Assembly: GCF_022524345.1 (NCBI RefSeq)
Contig: NZ_JAKWJU010000002.1
Location: 4,998,501 to 5,062,500 of the forward strand
Source: Streptomyces marispadix
GTDB lineage: Bacteria > Actinomycetota > Actinomycetes > Streptomycetales > Streptomycetaceae
Reading direction: 5' to 3'
DNA length: 64,000 nt
Below the pieces are notes generated by a model. It was not told the DNA's origin, searched no databases, and saw only the letters and a program-made list of their open reading frames with translations. Both the position numbers and the translations under genes were made by a program. How positions within the stretch are numbered: the stretch's first letter is position 1; each line of letters starts with the position of its first letter. Of this stretch, positions 34,542-44,426 are shown one piece after another.

Positions 34542-34707
34542 CGCTCTTCCCGCCGCTGCATCCGTTGCCGGTTCGCCGCCGTGTTCGCCGTGACCGCCGC
34601 TGTGACCGCTGCCGTGTCCACTGCGGGGGGCCGCCGTATCCCGTCGTAGCTGGTGCCGTTCCGGCCCTTACGCCGCTTCCGTCCCCCGCGGCCTCACCAT
34701 TCTCGTA

Positions 34708-34748
34708 CAGATGTCTGAGATCTGGGACACGGATGCGTGACAGCTGTC
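34708..34748. promoter_or_regulatory. candidate operator palindromes for the PucR regulator
   Basis: CAGATGTCTGAGATCTG at 34708-34724 is a CAGAT/ATCTG inverted repeat with 7 bases between. GACAGCTGTC at 34739-34748 is a perfect palindrome. Both lie immediately upstream of the candidate put promoter, and no regulator other than the PucR gene is divergent here. Confidence 0.45.
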
Positions 34749-34750
34749 GA

Positions 34751-34779
34751 TGGTCCCGTGACGGCGCGATCCTTAGATT
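34751..34779 (+). promoter_or_regulatory. candidate promoter of the proline catabolism genes
   Basis: TGGTCC at 34751-34756 and TAGATT at 34774-34779 are 17 bases apart. The -10 fits TANNNT; the -35 is poor, as expected for a promoter needing an activator. Confidence 0.45.
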
Positions 34780-34899
34780 CAGGGTGGCTTCCGACGCCGC
34801 GGCGCCTGCTCCTCACGCCCGTTCGTCTCCCGTCGAACGGGCCGGACGGCCAGCCGCACGACGCCAGGAGCGCGAAGCAGAACGCCAGTGGAGGTGCCC

Positions 34900-35829
34900 G
34901 TGTTCGGACCAGTGCTCCTCGCCGCCGCACGCAGTGACGGCATCCGCCGTCTCGTCTCGACCGCCCGCGTGACCCGGCCCGTCGTCGACCGTTTCGTGGC
35001 GGGCGAGGGGCTGGAGACGTGCCTGGAGACCGTACGGTCGCTGACCGCCCGCGGCCTCGACGTCACCCTCGATCACCTCGGCGAGGACACCACCGACCGC
35101 CTGGAGGCGAAGCGCAACCGCGACGCCTATCTCGCGCTCGCGCACGCGCTCGCCGCCGAGGGCCTGGGCGCACGGGCCGAGATGTCGGTGAAGCTGACGG
35201 CCTTCGGACAGGCGCTGCCCGGCGGCGGCCACGACATCGCGATCGCCAACGTACGGCCGGTTGTCGAGGCGGCGGCCGAGGCGGGAACGACCGTCACGCT
35301 GGACATGGAGGACCACACCACCGTGGACTCCACCCTCGCCGTGCTCGACGAGCTTCGCGCGGGCTTCCCGCAGACCGGCGCGGTGCTCCAGTCCTATCTC
35401 TTCCGCACGGAGGACGACTGCAAGGCCCTCGCCGGGCAGGGCTCGCGCGTACGGTTGGTGAAGGGGGCATACAACGAACCGGCCTCGGTCGCCTACCAGC
35501 GCAAGGCCGATGTGGACCGTGCGTATGTGCGCTGTCTGAAGATCCTGCTCTCCGGCAGCGGCTATCCCATGGTCGGCACGCACGACCCGCGCATGGTCGC
35601 CGTCGCACAGGAGCTGGCACGCCGACTGGGCCGCAAACACGACGAGTTCGAGTTCCAGATGCTCTACGGCATCCGCGAGAGCGAGCAGCTACGGCTCGCG
35701 TCCGAGGGCCACAGGATGCGCGTATACGTTCCCTACGGCACCGACTGGTACGGATACTTCATGCGGCGCCTCGCGGAACGTCCGGCCAACCTCGGATTCT
35801 TCCTCCGCTCGCTCGCCACCCGCGGCTGA
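34900..35829 (+). CDS. proline dehydrogenase
   Basis: Oxidises proline to pyrroline-5-carboxylate with FAD, feeding electrons to the membrane. The 309-residue, stand-alone (not PutA-fused) enzyme shows the barrel landmarks SVKLTAFGQAL, TVTLDMEDHT, VRLVKGAYNEP, PMVGTHDPRM, FEFQMLYGIRE and the substrate-binding YGTDWYGYFMRRLAERP near the end. The GTG at 34900 is preferred to one four codons earlier because GGAGG lies six bases before it. The next enzyme of the pathway starts 41 bases downstream. Confidence 0.95.
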   Translation: MFGPVLLAAARSDGIRRLVSTARVTRPVVDRFVAGEGLETCLETVRSLTARGLDVTLDHLGEDTTDRLEAKRNRDAYLALAHALAAEGLGARAEMSVKLTAFGQALPGGGHDIAIANVRPVVEAAAEAGTTVTLDMEDHTTVDSTLAVLDELRAGFPQTGAVLQSYLFRTEDDCKALAGQGSRVRLVKGAYNEPASVAYQRKADVDRAYVRCLKILLSGSGYPMVGTHDPRMVAVAQELARRLGRKHDEFEFQMLYGIRESEQLRLASEGHRMRVYVPYGTDWYGYFMRRLAERPANLGFFLRSLATRG

Positions 35830-35870
35830 ACGCTTTGACAGTGCCCTCATACGAAGGAGAGACGCCAGCC

Positions 35871-37502
<1,632 letters not shown>

Positions 37503-37579
37503 CGCCGCATGTGAGCGCGTGCGCACGCGAGTACGGGAGTACGCGCCTGCGTGAGAAACGCACCGCGTGAGTACGCACC

Positions 37580-37603
37580 GCGTGAGTACGCACGTACTCA
37601 CGC
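37580..37603 (+). repeat. near-perfect palindrome after the put genes
   Basis: GCGTGAGTACG and CGTACTCACGC are complementary over 11 bases with a 2-base centre. A direct copy of the left arm, with CGCACC in front, lies just upstream at 37560-37575. Confidence 0.6.
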
Positions 37604-37607
37604 AGGC

Positions 37608-37646
37608 CCGCGGCCCGGCACCGACCCTCACGGTGCCGGGCCGCGG
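37608..37646 (+). terminator. strong hairpin terminator after the put genes
   Basis: CCGCGGCCCGGCACCG (37608-37623) and CGGTGCCGGGCCGCGG (37631-37646) pair perfectly over 16 bases with a 7-base loop. Confidence 0.82.
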
Positions 37647-37705
37647 CATGCTCCCGGACCCAGTCCAGAGGAAGGACGCCCGACGGTCCTGCTAGCGTCG
37701 CCCGC

Positions 37706-38407
37706 ATGGCGATCCGTGCCGTCCTCTGGGACGTCGACGACACCCTCTTCGACTACACCGGCTCCGACCGGGCGGCCGCCCTGAGGCACATCGAGGCCGA
37801 GCGACTGCTGGACCGCCACCCCTCGCCCGAGGCCGCACTCGCCCGCTGGCAGGAGGTCATGGAGGAGCAGTTCGACCGTTTCGTCTCCGGCGAGCTGAGC
37901 TTCCTCGACCACCGCAGGGAGAGGGCGCGCGGCTTTCTCGGCGCCGACCTGACCGATGAGGAGGCCGACGCCTGGTTCGGCCGCTACGTCGCCCTGTACG
38001 AGCAGGCATGGACGCTCTTCCCCGACGCCGTGCCCGCACTCGACGCGCTCACGCCCGGCTACCGGCACGGCGCGCTCTCCAACTCCTCGACTGCCAACCA
38101 GGAACGCAAACTGAGCCTCCTGGGCATCCGCGACCGCTTCGAAGTCGTGCTCTGCGCGGACGGAATCGGCCATGCCAAGCCCGCTCCGGAGGCGTTCCGC
38201 GCGGGCTGTGACGCGCTGGGCCTGCGGCCCGACGAGGTCGTCTACGTGGGAGACCGCCACGACATCGACGCACGCGCCGCCGACGAGGCAGGACTGCACG
38301 GCGTCTGGATCGACCGCGCGGGCACCGCGGCTCCCGCCGTCACCGCTGCCGTACGCAGGATCAGCGGCCTCACCGAGCTGCCCGCACTGCTCGCCGCCCT
38401 ACTGTGA
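37706..38407 (+). CDS. HAD-superfamily hydrolase
   Basis: A 233-residue haloacid-dehalogenase-type phosphatase. Motif I is DVDDTLFD (nucleophile Asp9), motif II is the Ser in LSNSS, motif III the Lys in HAKPAPEAF, and motif IV the acidic pair in YVGDRHDID. The cap is the helical C1 type between motifs I and II. The substrate is not deducible. TAGCGT at 37693-37698 ends seven bases before the ATG with no ribosome binding site, so the transcript may be leaderless. Confidence 0.9.
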   Translation: MAIRAVLWDVDDTLFDYTGSDRAAALRHIEAERLLDRHPSPEAALARWQEVMEEQFDRFVSGELSFLDHRRERARGFLGADLTDEEADAWFGRYVALYEQAWTLFPDAVPALDALTPGYRHGALSNSSTANQERKLSLLGIRDRFEVVLCADGIGHAKPAPEAFRAGCDALGLRPDEVVYVGDRHDIDARAADEAGLHGVWIDRAGTAAPAVTAAVRRISGLTELPALLAALL

Positions 38408-38748
38408 CGCGGCTGGCGGGGGCGGCCGGCTCCGGTCCGTAGCCGCCCTCAGCCGTTCCGTAGACGGTCCGGCCGAGCTGCCGCCTTCTGTCCATGGCCT
38501 GAATCGAGTGGTGTTCGTCTCAGATAGTAGGAAGGCCAACTATTTGGCGAGACATCACGGCTCCCGGGTTCTACCTTTGTGGAAGCCGAACGTCTCGCTC
38601 ATCCAGCGAAGGCGGAAGAGGCCCGGCGCCCGAGCGCAGGCGACCCCTGCGACCCTGACGCGCCGTCCGCCCCCGCCCATTCCGGCATCACTGGCAGCCC
38701 CCACCTTCCCTTCTCGAATGCCCTTGTGTGCAGAAGGAGTTGCTGATC
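38408..38748 (+). other. intergenic region upstream of a small basic ORF
   Basis: Contains a less G+C-rich patch (38505-38580) with an imperfect inverted repeat: GTCTCAGATAGT at 38518-38529 against ACTATTTGGCGAGAC at 38540-38554. It probably carries the promoter for the small ORF. The longer open frames through it are arginine-rich shadows. Confidence 0.4.
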
Positions 38749-38880
38749 ATGGATGAGACCGCCCGCCGTCGCGTCCGGCACGCCGCCCGTACCAACCGCG
38801 ACGCCGACCGCCGCAACGCCGCGGCCGCTCTTCAGCGCGCCCTCGACCGCCGTGACAACGGCGGCGCCACGGGCCACTGA
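38749..38880 (+). CDS. 43-residue basic protein upstream of leuB
   Basis: ATG at 38749 follows AGAAGGAG at nine bases, a near-ideal ribosome binding site. The product starts MDETARRRVRHAARTNRDAD and continues with an Ala/Arg/Leu-rich helix and a Gly-rich end (GGATGH). Codons have G or C at nearly every third position, as in real genes here. About a quarter of residues are arginine, so an RNA- or DNA-binding role is conceivable but not shown. The family is not recognised with certainty. It is too short for most gene callers. Confidence 0.62.
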   Translation: MDETARRRVRHAARTNRDADRRNAAAALQRALDRRDNGGATGH

Positions 38881-39012
38881 TCCACGACGGCCCGATCGCC
38901 CACGTCCGGTCCGCTCACGTCCTGGCCGTACTCGCGCATCCCGTACATGCCGGCTCCGCGCCACAGCGGGTCCGGCATGTGGACGGCCCATGTCGGGTCC
39001 TGGGACGGCAGG

Positions 39013-39018
39013 TAAGGT
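39013..39018 (+). promoter_or_regulatory. candidate -10 box of a leaderless leuB transcript
   Basis: TAAGGT ends six bases before the leuB ATG, placing the transcription start at or next to the start codon. The -35 region (TGTCGG, 38991-38996) is weak. Confidence 0.45.
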
Positions 39019-39024
39019 CGCCGC

Positions 39025-40062
39025 ATGTCTCGCAGCATCAGCCTCGCAGTGATCCCCGGTGACGGAATCGGCCAGGAGGTCGTGGCCCAGGGTCTGAAGG
39101 TCCTGACCGCGGTCCTTCCCCAGGACGTGAAGCTGGAGACGAAGCAGTACGACCTGGGCGCGGCGCGCTGGCACGCCACCGGCGAGACCCTCACGGACGC
39201 GGAGCTGGAGCAGTTGCAGCAGCACGACGCGATCCTGCTCGGCGCCATCGGCGACCCGAGCGTGCCCTCCGGAGTGCTGGAGCGCGGCCTGCTGCTCAAA
39301 CTCCGGTTCGCCTTCGACCACTTCGTCAATCTGCGGCCCTCGAAGCTCTTCCCGAACACCGGGACGCCGCTGGCGGGCCGCCCCGACATCGACTTCGTGG
39401 TCGTACGCGAGGGCACCGAGGGCCCCTACGTCGGCAACGGCGGCAGCATCCGCACCGGCACGCCCGCGGAGGTCGCCAACGAGGTCAGCGTGAACACCGC
39501 GTACGGCGTGGAGCGCGTGGTCCGCGACGCCTACGAGCGTGCACAGGCCCGCCCGCGCAAGAAGCTGACCCTCGTCCACAAGAACAACGTGCTGGTGCAC
39601 GCGGGCCACCTCTGGAAGAACCTCTTCGACAAGATCGGCGAGGAGTATCCGGAGGTCGCCACCGACTATCTGCACGTGGACGCCGCGACGATCTTCCTCG
39701 TCACCGATCCCGCGCGCTTCGACGTGATCGTCACCGACAACCTCTTCGGGGACATCCTCACCGACCTGGCAGCCGCCGTCACCGGCGGCATCGGCCTCGC
39801 CGCGTCCGGGAACATCAACCCGACCGGTGAATTCCCGTCCATGTTCGAGCCGGTCCACGGCTCCGCCCCCGACATCGCGGGCACCGGCAAGGCCGACCCC
39901 ACGGCCACGGTGCTCTCCGTCGCGCTGCTGCTGCGCCACCTCGGCTACGAGGCCGAGGCCGCCCGCGTCGAGGACGCCGTCACGGCCGACCTGGCCGAAC
40001 GCCCCTCCGCCCGCACGACGGACGAGACCGGCGACGCACTCGCCGCGGCCGTATCCGGCTGA
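39025..40062 (+). CDS. leuB: 3-isopropylmalate dehydrogenase
   Basis: Oxidatively decarboxylates 3-isopropylmalate in leucine synthesis; in organisms with citramalate synthase the same enzyme also works on the isoleucine precursor 3-methylmalate, relevant since that gene is in this window. The 345-residue protein is the actinobacterial type. [12 protein letters not shown], the substrate/NAD segment [17 protein letters not shown], and the metal ligands in [17 protein letters not shown] are all present. It is flanked by its own terminator. Confidence 0.96.
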   Translation: MSRSISLAVIPGDGIGQEVVAQGLKVLTAVLPQDVKLETKQYDLGAARWHATGETLTDAELEQLQQHDAILLGAIGDPSVPSGVLERGLLLKLRFAFDHFVNLRPSKLFPNTGTPLAGRPDIDFVVVREGTEGPYVGNGGSIRTGTPAEVANEVSVNTAYGVERVVRDAYERAQARPRKKLTLVHKNNVLVHAGHLWKNLFDKIGEEYPEVATDYLHVDAATIFLVTDPARFDVIVTDNLFGDILTDLAAAVTGGIGLAASGNINPTGEFPSMFEPVHGSAPDIAGTGKADPTATVLSVALLLRHLGYEAEAARVEDAVTADLAERPSARTTDETGDALAAAVSG

Positions 40063-40076
40063 CCCGGTCCAGGTTC

Positions 40077-40100
40077 CGGCCGGGCATCGGTGCCCGGCCG
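40077..40100 (+). terminator. hairpin terminator after leuB
   Basis: CGGCCGGGCA and TGCCCGGCCG pair perfectly over 10 bases with a TCGG loop. Confidence 0.8.
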
Positions 40101-40203
40101 CTGGGCCAGTGAGGGGTCGGGGTGCCACCATCCATCCAGGGGCCGCCCACCCGGACTCCCCCGTCGGGCCCTCCCGCGTGATAATCGAACGCGGGGCTGA
40201 CGC

Positions 40204-40231
40204 TTGAGGGAAAGCTCGGACGTCCTAGTAA
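40204..40231 (+). promoter_or_regulatory. candidate ilvE promoter
   Basis: TTGAGG at 40204-40209 and TAGTAA at 40226-40231 are 16 bases apart, giving a start near 40238 and a leader of about 52 bases. A separate hairpin (CCCGCGT/ACGCGGG, 40173-40195) sits just upstream. Confidence 0.45.
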
Positions 40232-40290
40232 CGAGACGGGGGCGTACGGGAGCGCGGTCCGCCACGACACACAGTGAAGGACGCGCTCAC

Positions 40291-41394
40291 ATGACGACGC
40301 CTCGAATCGACTTCGACCTCAAGCCCTCCTCGCAGCCCCTGCCCGCCGCGGAGCGCGAGGCGGTGCTGGCGAACCCCGGCTTCGGCCGTCATTTCACGGA
40401 CCACATGGTCACGATCAAGTGGACCGAGGGCCGCGGATGGCACGACGCCCGGCTCCAGCCGTACGCGCCGCTCCAGCTCGATCCAGCCAACATGACGCTG
40501 CACTACGCACAGTCGATCTTCGAAGGGCTGAAGGCATACCGGCAGGCGGACGGCTCCGTCGCCGCCTTCCGGCCCGACGCCAACGCACGGCGCTTCCAGC
40601 GCAGCGCCCGCCGGCTCGCCATGCCGGAACTGCCCGTGGAGACGTTCATAGAGGCGTGCGAACTGCTCGTGCGCCAGGACAAGGAGTGGGTCCCGGGGAC
40701 GGGCGAGGAGTCGCTGTACCTGCGGCCCTTCATGTTCGCGACCGAGGTCGGCCTGGGCGTGCGGCCCGCCAACGAATACCTCTTCATGCTGATCGCCTCG
40801 CCCGCCGGCTCGTACTTCCCCGGCGGGGTCCGGCCCGTCTCCGTCTGGCTGTCCCAGGAGTACGTGCGTGCGGCGCCCGGCGGCACGGGCGAGGCCAAGT
40901 GCGCGGGCAACTACGCCGCTTCGCTCGTCGCACAGGCGGAGGCCGCCGAGCAGGGCTGCGACCAGGTCGTGTGGCTGGACGCGATCGAGCGCCGCTTCAT
41001 CGAGGAGATGGGCGGCATGAACCTCTACTTCGTCCACGGCTCGGGGAAGGACGCGAGGATCGTCACACCCTCGCTCACCGGCACGCTGCTGCCGGGCATC
41101 ACCCGGGACTCGCTGCTCACCCTCGCCGGCGACCTCGGCTACGCCACGGAGGAGACCAGGCTCACCGTCGACGACTGGCGGGACGGCAACGCCGACGGCA
41201 CCATCACCGAGGTCTTCGCCTGCGGGACGGCCGCCGTGATCACGCCCGTCGGCGAGGCCAAGTGCGCCACCGGCGCATGGAAGGTCGGCGACGGGCAGCC
41301 CGGCGAGATCAGCATGCGGCTGCGTGAGGCGCTGCTGGCGGTGCAGACGGGCCGCGCGGAGGACCGGCACGGCTGGATGCGGCCCCTGGCCTGA
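40291..41394 (+). CDS. ilvE: branched-chain amino acid aminotransferase
   Basis: Performs the last step of isoleucine, leucine and valine synthesis and the first step of their breakdown, transferring an amino group with glutamate. The 367-residue fold-type IV PLP enzyme has its PLP lysine in [15 protein letters not shown], the substrate-side [10 protein letters not shown] and the phosphate-binding [10 protein letters not shown]. The ATG at 40291 is preceded by GAAGGA at 11 bases; the upstream extension of the frame is non-coding. It is monocistronic, with a hairpin downstream. Confidence 0.96.
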   Translation: MTTPRIDFDLKPSSQPLPAAEREAVLANPGFGRHFTDHMVTIKWTEGRGWHDARLQPYAPLQLDPANMTLHYAQSIFEGLKAYRQADGSVAAFRPDANARRFQRSARRLAMPELPVETFIEACELLVRQDKEWVPGTGEESLYLRPFMFATEVGLGVRPANEYLFMLIASPAGSYFPGGVRPVSVWLSQEYVRAAPGGTGEAKCAGNYAASLVAQAEAAEQGCDQVVWLDAIERRFIEEMGGMNLYFVHGSGKDARIVTPSLTGTLLPGITRDSLLTLAGDLGYATEETRLTVDDWRDGNADGTITEVFACGTAAVITPVGEAKCATGAWKVGDGQPGEISMRLREALLAVQTGRAEDRHGWMRPLA

Positions 41395-41419
41395 CGTGCC
41401 CCTTCGGCATGAACGCCCG

Positions 41420-41460
41420 CGGGCGGTCCACGACGGGAAGCCCCCGCCGCGGACCGCCCG
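41420..41460 (+). terminator. hairpin terminator after ilvE
   Basis: CGGGCGGTCC (41420-41429) and GGACCGCCCG (41451-41460) are perfectly complementary, with a 21-base loop. Confidence 0.72.
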
Positions 41461-41527
41461 CCGCGTCCGCTTTCCGGATGGTGAGACACGTTGCGGACGC
41501 GGGGGCGGTATGTGCAAGACTCCCCCC

Positions 41528-41578
41528 GTGTCCTCGTTCGCCATGATTATCGGCAGCAGGCGCGCCGGTCCTCAGTGA
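41528..41578 (+). CDS. putative leader peptide of the citramalate synthase attenuator
   Basis: The frame reads VSSFAMIIGSRRAGPQ then TGA, with GTG at 41528 or ATG at 41543 as start. Two adjacent isoleucine codons (ATT ATC) are notable because the downstream enzyme leads to isoleucine. No ribosome binding site is visible; a TATGTG box at 41509-41514 could give a leaderless or nearly leaderless transcript. Inference rests on its position before the switchable hairpins and T-run terminator listed next. Confidence 0.5.
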   Translation: MSSFAMIIGSRRAGPQ

Positions 41579-41610
41579 CCGGCTGCCGCGGAAAGACCCG
41601 TGCGGCAGCC
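41551..41610 (+). promoter_or_regulatory. mutually exclusive hairpins of the citramalate synthase leader
   Basis: Form 1: GCCGGTC (41564-41570) with GACCGGC (41577-41583), extended by CGGCA (41551-41555) with TGCCG (41584-41588); it lies over the leader codons. Form 2: GGCTGCCGC (41581-41589) with GCGGCAGCC (41602-41610), perfect over 9 bases. They share 41581-41588, so only one can form at a time, as in amino acid attenuators. Confidence 0.6.
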
Positions 41611-41639
41611 GTCACCGTGTCCCAGACCCGCGCGCCAGA

Positions 41640-41666
41640 CCTCTCGCACCCGCGAGAGGTTTTTTT
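41640..41666 (+). terminator. rho-independent terminator upstream of citramalate synthase
   Basis: CCTCTCGC pairs with GCGAGAGG across a 4-base loop and is followed by seven T residues. It lies 129 bases before the ATG and after the ilvE terminator, so its job is most simply premature termination of the next gene's transcript. Confidence 0.82.
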
Positions 41667-41795
41667 GGTTTCCGGCCCACCCGCAGCCGGGAGCAGCGGG
41701 GCGAAGAGGAAGCAGAACGAGCGAGGCGGAGCCCGGCAATACGGATCTCCCTTCATCGCCCAGGAGCACAGCATCCACCAGGAGCCACAGCAGCC

Positions 41796-43406
41796 ATGAG
41801 CACGGACGCCCCGGCCGCCCCGGACGACAACTTCCACATCTTCGACACCACACTGCGCGACGGTGCCCAGCGCGAGGGCATCAACCTCACCGTCGCCGAC
41901 AAGCTGACGATCGCCCGCCATCTCGACGAGTTCGGCGTCGGCTTCATCGAGGGCGGCTGGCCGGGCGCCAACCCGCGCGACACCGAGTTCTTCGAGCGGG
42001 CCGGAAGGGAGATCGACTTCCGGCACGCACAGCTCGTCGCCTTCGGCTCCACCCGTAAGGCAGGCGTGGCCGCCGCCGACGATCCGCAGGTCAAGGCGCT
42101 GGTGGACTCCGGTGCCCCGGTCGTGACGGTCGTGGCGAAGTCGCACGACCGGCACGTCGAGCTGGCCCTGCGCACCTCCCTGGAAGAGAACCTGGAGATG
42201 GTGCGCGACACCGTCACACACCTGCGTGAGCAGGGCCGCCGGGTCTTCGTCGACTGCGAGCACTTCTTCGACGGCTATCTCGCCGACGCCGCCTACGCGA
42301 AGCAGGTCGTACGCGCCGCTCACGAGGCCGGCGCCGACGTCGTCGTGCTCTGCGACACCAACGGCGGGATGCTGCCCGCGCAGATCCAGGCCGTGGTGCG
42401 CACCGTCCTCGCCGACACCGGGGCCCGCCTCGGCATCCACGCTCAGGACGACACGGGCTGCGCCGTCGCCAACACCCTCGCCGCCGTCGACGCGGGCGCC
42501 ACCCACGTGCAGTGCACCGCCAACGGCTACGGCGAGCGCGTGGGCAACGCCAACCTCTTCCCGGTCACGGCCGCGCTCCAGATCAAGTACGGCAAGCAGG
42601 TGCTGCCCGAGGGCTCGCTGGAGGAGATGACGCGCATCTCCCACGCGATCGCCGAGGTCGTCAACCTCGTGCCCTCCACTCATGAGCCCTACGTCGGCAC
42701 CTCGGCGTTCGCGCACAAGGCCGGACTCCACGCGTCCGCGATCAAGGTCGACCCGGATCTGTACCAGCACATCGAGCCCGAACTCGTCGGCAACACCATG
42801 CGGATGCTCGTCTCCGACATGGCCGGACGTGCCTCCGTCGAGCTGAAGGGCAGGGAGCTCGGCTACGACCTGGAGGGCGACCGCGACCTCGTCGGGCGGA
42901 TCGTGGAGCGCGTGAAGGCCCAGGAGCTGAAGGGCTTCACCTACGAGGCGGCGGACGCCTCCTTCGAACTGCTGCTCCGCGACGAGGTCGACGGACGTCC
43001 CCGGCGCTTCTTCCGGCTGGAGTCCTGGCGCACGATCGTCGAGCAGCGCCCCGACGGCGACCAGGCAAACGAGGCCACGGTCAAGCTGTGGGCCAAGGGC
43101 GAGCGGATCATCGCCACCGGCGAGGGCAACGGACCGGTCAACGCCCTGGACAGGGCACTGCGCAGCGGGCTGGAACGGCTGCATCCGGAGCTGGCCAAGC
43201 TGTCCCTCGTCGACTACAAAGTCCGCATCCTGGAGGGCGGCCACGGCACGGACTCCACGACCAGGGTGCTGGTCTCCATGAGCGACGGGCGCGCGGAGTG
43301 GGCGACGGTCGGCGTGGCCGACAACATCATCTCCGCCTCGTGGCAGGCGCTGGACGACGCGTACACATACGGGCTGCTGCGGGCGGGCGTCGAACCGCAC
43401 GAGTAA
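41796..43406 (+). CDS. cimA: citramalate synthase (2-isopropylmalate synthase family)
   Basis: A 536-residue member of the isopropylmalate/homocitrate synthase family, of the CimA type that joins pyruvate and acetyl-CoA to citramalate for threonine-independent isoleucine synthesis. The barrel begins FDTTLRDGAQREGINL; the metal site is in HAQDDTGCAVANT and the CTANGYGERVGNANL segment is typical of CimA. The C-terminal regulatory domain, which in this family binds the end product, spans about 400-530. The CimA assignment over other family members is from motifs remembered, not tested. CAGGAG lies 12 bases before the ATG. Confidence 0.9.
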   Translation: MSTDAPAAPDDNFHIFDTTLRDGAQREGINLTVADKLTIARHLDEFGVGFIEGGWPGANPRDTEFFERAGREIDFRHAQLVAFGSTRKAGVAAADDPQVKALVDSGAPVVTVVAKSHDRHVELALRTSLEENLEMVRDTVTHLREQGRRVFVDCEHFFDGYLADAAYAKQVVRAAHEAGADVVVLCDTNGGMLPAQIQAVVRTVLADTGARLGIHAQDDTGCAVANTLAAVDAGATHVQCTANGYGERVGNANLFPVTAALQIKYGKQVLPEGSLEEMTRISHAIAEVVNLVPSTHEPYVGTSAFAHKAGLHASAIKVDPDLYQHIEPELVGNTMRMLVSDMAGRASVELKGRELGYDLEGDRDLVGRIVERVKAQELKGFTYEAADASFELLLRDEVDGRPRRFFRLESWRTIVEQRPDGDQANEATVKLWAKGERIIATGEGNGPVNALDRALRSGLERLHPELAKLSLVDYKVRILEGGHGTDSTTRVLVSMSDGRAEWATVGVADNIISASWQALDDAYTYGLLRAGVEPHE

Positions 43407-43408
43407 GG

Positions 43409-43440
43409 GCCCGGCTTGTACGGGAGGAGCGGGGCCGGGC
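43409..43440 (+). terminator. weak hairpin after citramalate synthase
   Basis: GCCCGGC (43409-43415) pairs with GCCGGGC (43434-43440), starting two bases after the stop codon. Confidence 0.45.
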
Positions 43441-43615
43441 GCACGAGCGGGCCTGCGTGCGGGTGCGCCGGGCCGCTCCGACCCGGGTTCGTCCGAATCG
43501 GCTGAGCCCGATCCCGCTGAGTCCGATCCCGCAGAGCCCAAGTTGGCTGAGTCCGGGGCCCTGCGCCTTGCGGCCCCGCTGCCGCCAACTCCCGTGCCGG
43601 GCCCGGGTAATGCGT

Positions 43616-43644
43616 TTGTGGGCCTCACGGGACCGCACTACGTT
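43616..43644 (+). promoter_or_regulatory. promoter for a leaderless gene
   Basis: TTGTGG (43616-43621), 17 bases, then TACGTT (43639-43644), which ends six bases before the GTG of the next gene. This is the clearest leaderless promoter in the window. Confidence 0.6.
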
Positions 43645-43650
43645 GCCGGG

Positions 43651-44307
43651 GTGGATCTCTTCTCACGCTCCTGGGCTGCGCTGCGCACGGCGGTCGCGGC
43701 ACTCCCCGACGAGGACTTCGAGCAGCCGTCCGGCTGCACCGGCTGGCTCGTAAGGGACCTCGTCTGCCACCTGGTCATCGACGCACAGGACGTGCTGATC
43801 ACCCTCGTCACGCCTGCCGAGTCGGAACCGACCGTCGACGCGCTGACCTACTGGGACGTCGGGCACCGGCCGCCGACCGGTGAGGACCCGCTCGATGCGC
43901 TGACCGTGCGGCTGGCCGCCGCATACGAGCAGCCGGGGCTGCTGAGGTTCCACCTCGACGACGTGGGTTCCGCCGCCGGGCGGGCCGCCCGGCTGGCCGA
44001 TCCCGGGCTGCGGGTGAGCACCCGGGACGAGGTGCTGACCGTGGGCGACTACCTCACGGCGTACGTCATGGAGTGGACGCTCCACCACCTCGATCTGGCC
44101 GCGCACCTGCCGGAGGTGACGGGGCCGCCGGCGGAGGCGCTGGCCCGTTGCCGCGCGATGCTGGAGGAGATCGCCGGTGCCGCGTTCCCCGCGTCGTTCA
44201 CCGACGAGGACGCGCTGCTGATCGGCACAGGGCGACGTGAGCCGACCGACGCGGAGAGGGCCGAACTGGGCGCTATGGCAACGAAGTTGCCGCTCGTCCT
44301 CGGCTGA
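43651..44307 (+). CDS. mycothiol-dependent maleylpyruvate isomerase-like protein
   Basis: A 218-residue protein with an N-terminal DinB-like four-helix domain of the MDMPI type: WAALRTAVAALPDEDFEQPSGCTGWLVRDLVCHLV carries the first conserved His, and the third helix has MEWTLHHLDLAAHL with the metal-binding histidines. Such proteins use mycothiol in isomerase or transferase reactions, but most members have no assigned substrate. The GTG at 43651 was chosen because the conserved domain begins there and a -10 box ends six bases before it; the 36 upstream codons are low in character for coding. Confidence 0.82.
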   Translation: MDLFSRSWAALRTAVAALPDEDFEQPSGCTGWLVRDLVCHLVIDAQDVLITLVTPAESEPTVDALTYWDVGHRPPTGEDPLDALTVRLAAAYEQPGLLRFHLDDVGSAAGRAARLADPGLRVSTRDEVLTVGDYLTAYVMEWTLHHLDLAAHLPEVTGPPAEALARCRAMLEEIAGAAFPASFTDEDALLIGTGRREPTDAERAELGAMATKLPLVLG

Positions 44308-44332
44308 CCGGCTCGAATGCCCGGGGTGCGAT

Positions 44333-44370
44333 CGGCTGCCGAACGCCCCGGAGGGGATGATCGGCAGCCG
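44333..44370. terminator. two-way terminator between convergent genes
   Basis: CGGCTGCCG (44333-44341) and CGGCAGCCG (44362-44370) pair perfectly over 9 bases in the 119-base space between the isomerase-like gene and the P450 gene. Confidence 0.68.
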
Positions 44371-44426
44371 ACCCGCTGCGACCGCTACGTCTGGGCCGAC
44401 CGGTTCGTCTGGGCCGAACGGTACGT

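Larger units (their letters stand above)
34542..34899. other. divergent control region of the PucR gene and put genes
   Basis: No gene seen. The stretch carries the palindromes and the candidate promoter listed separately, spaced as expected for an activator-controlled promoter reading toward proline dehydrogenase. Confidence 0.5.

Noticed and set aside
34888..34899. GTG at 34888 as start of proline dehydrogenase
   Set aside because: The ribosome binding site GGAGG lies after it and serves the GTG at 34900.
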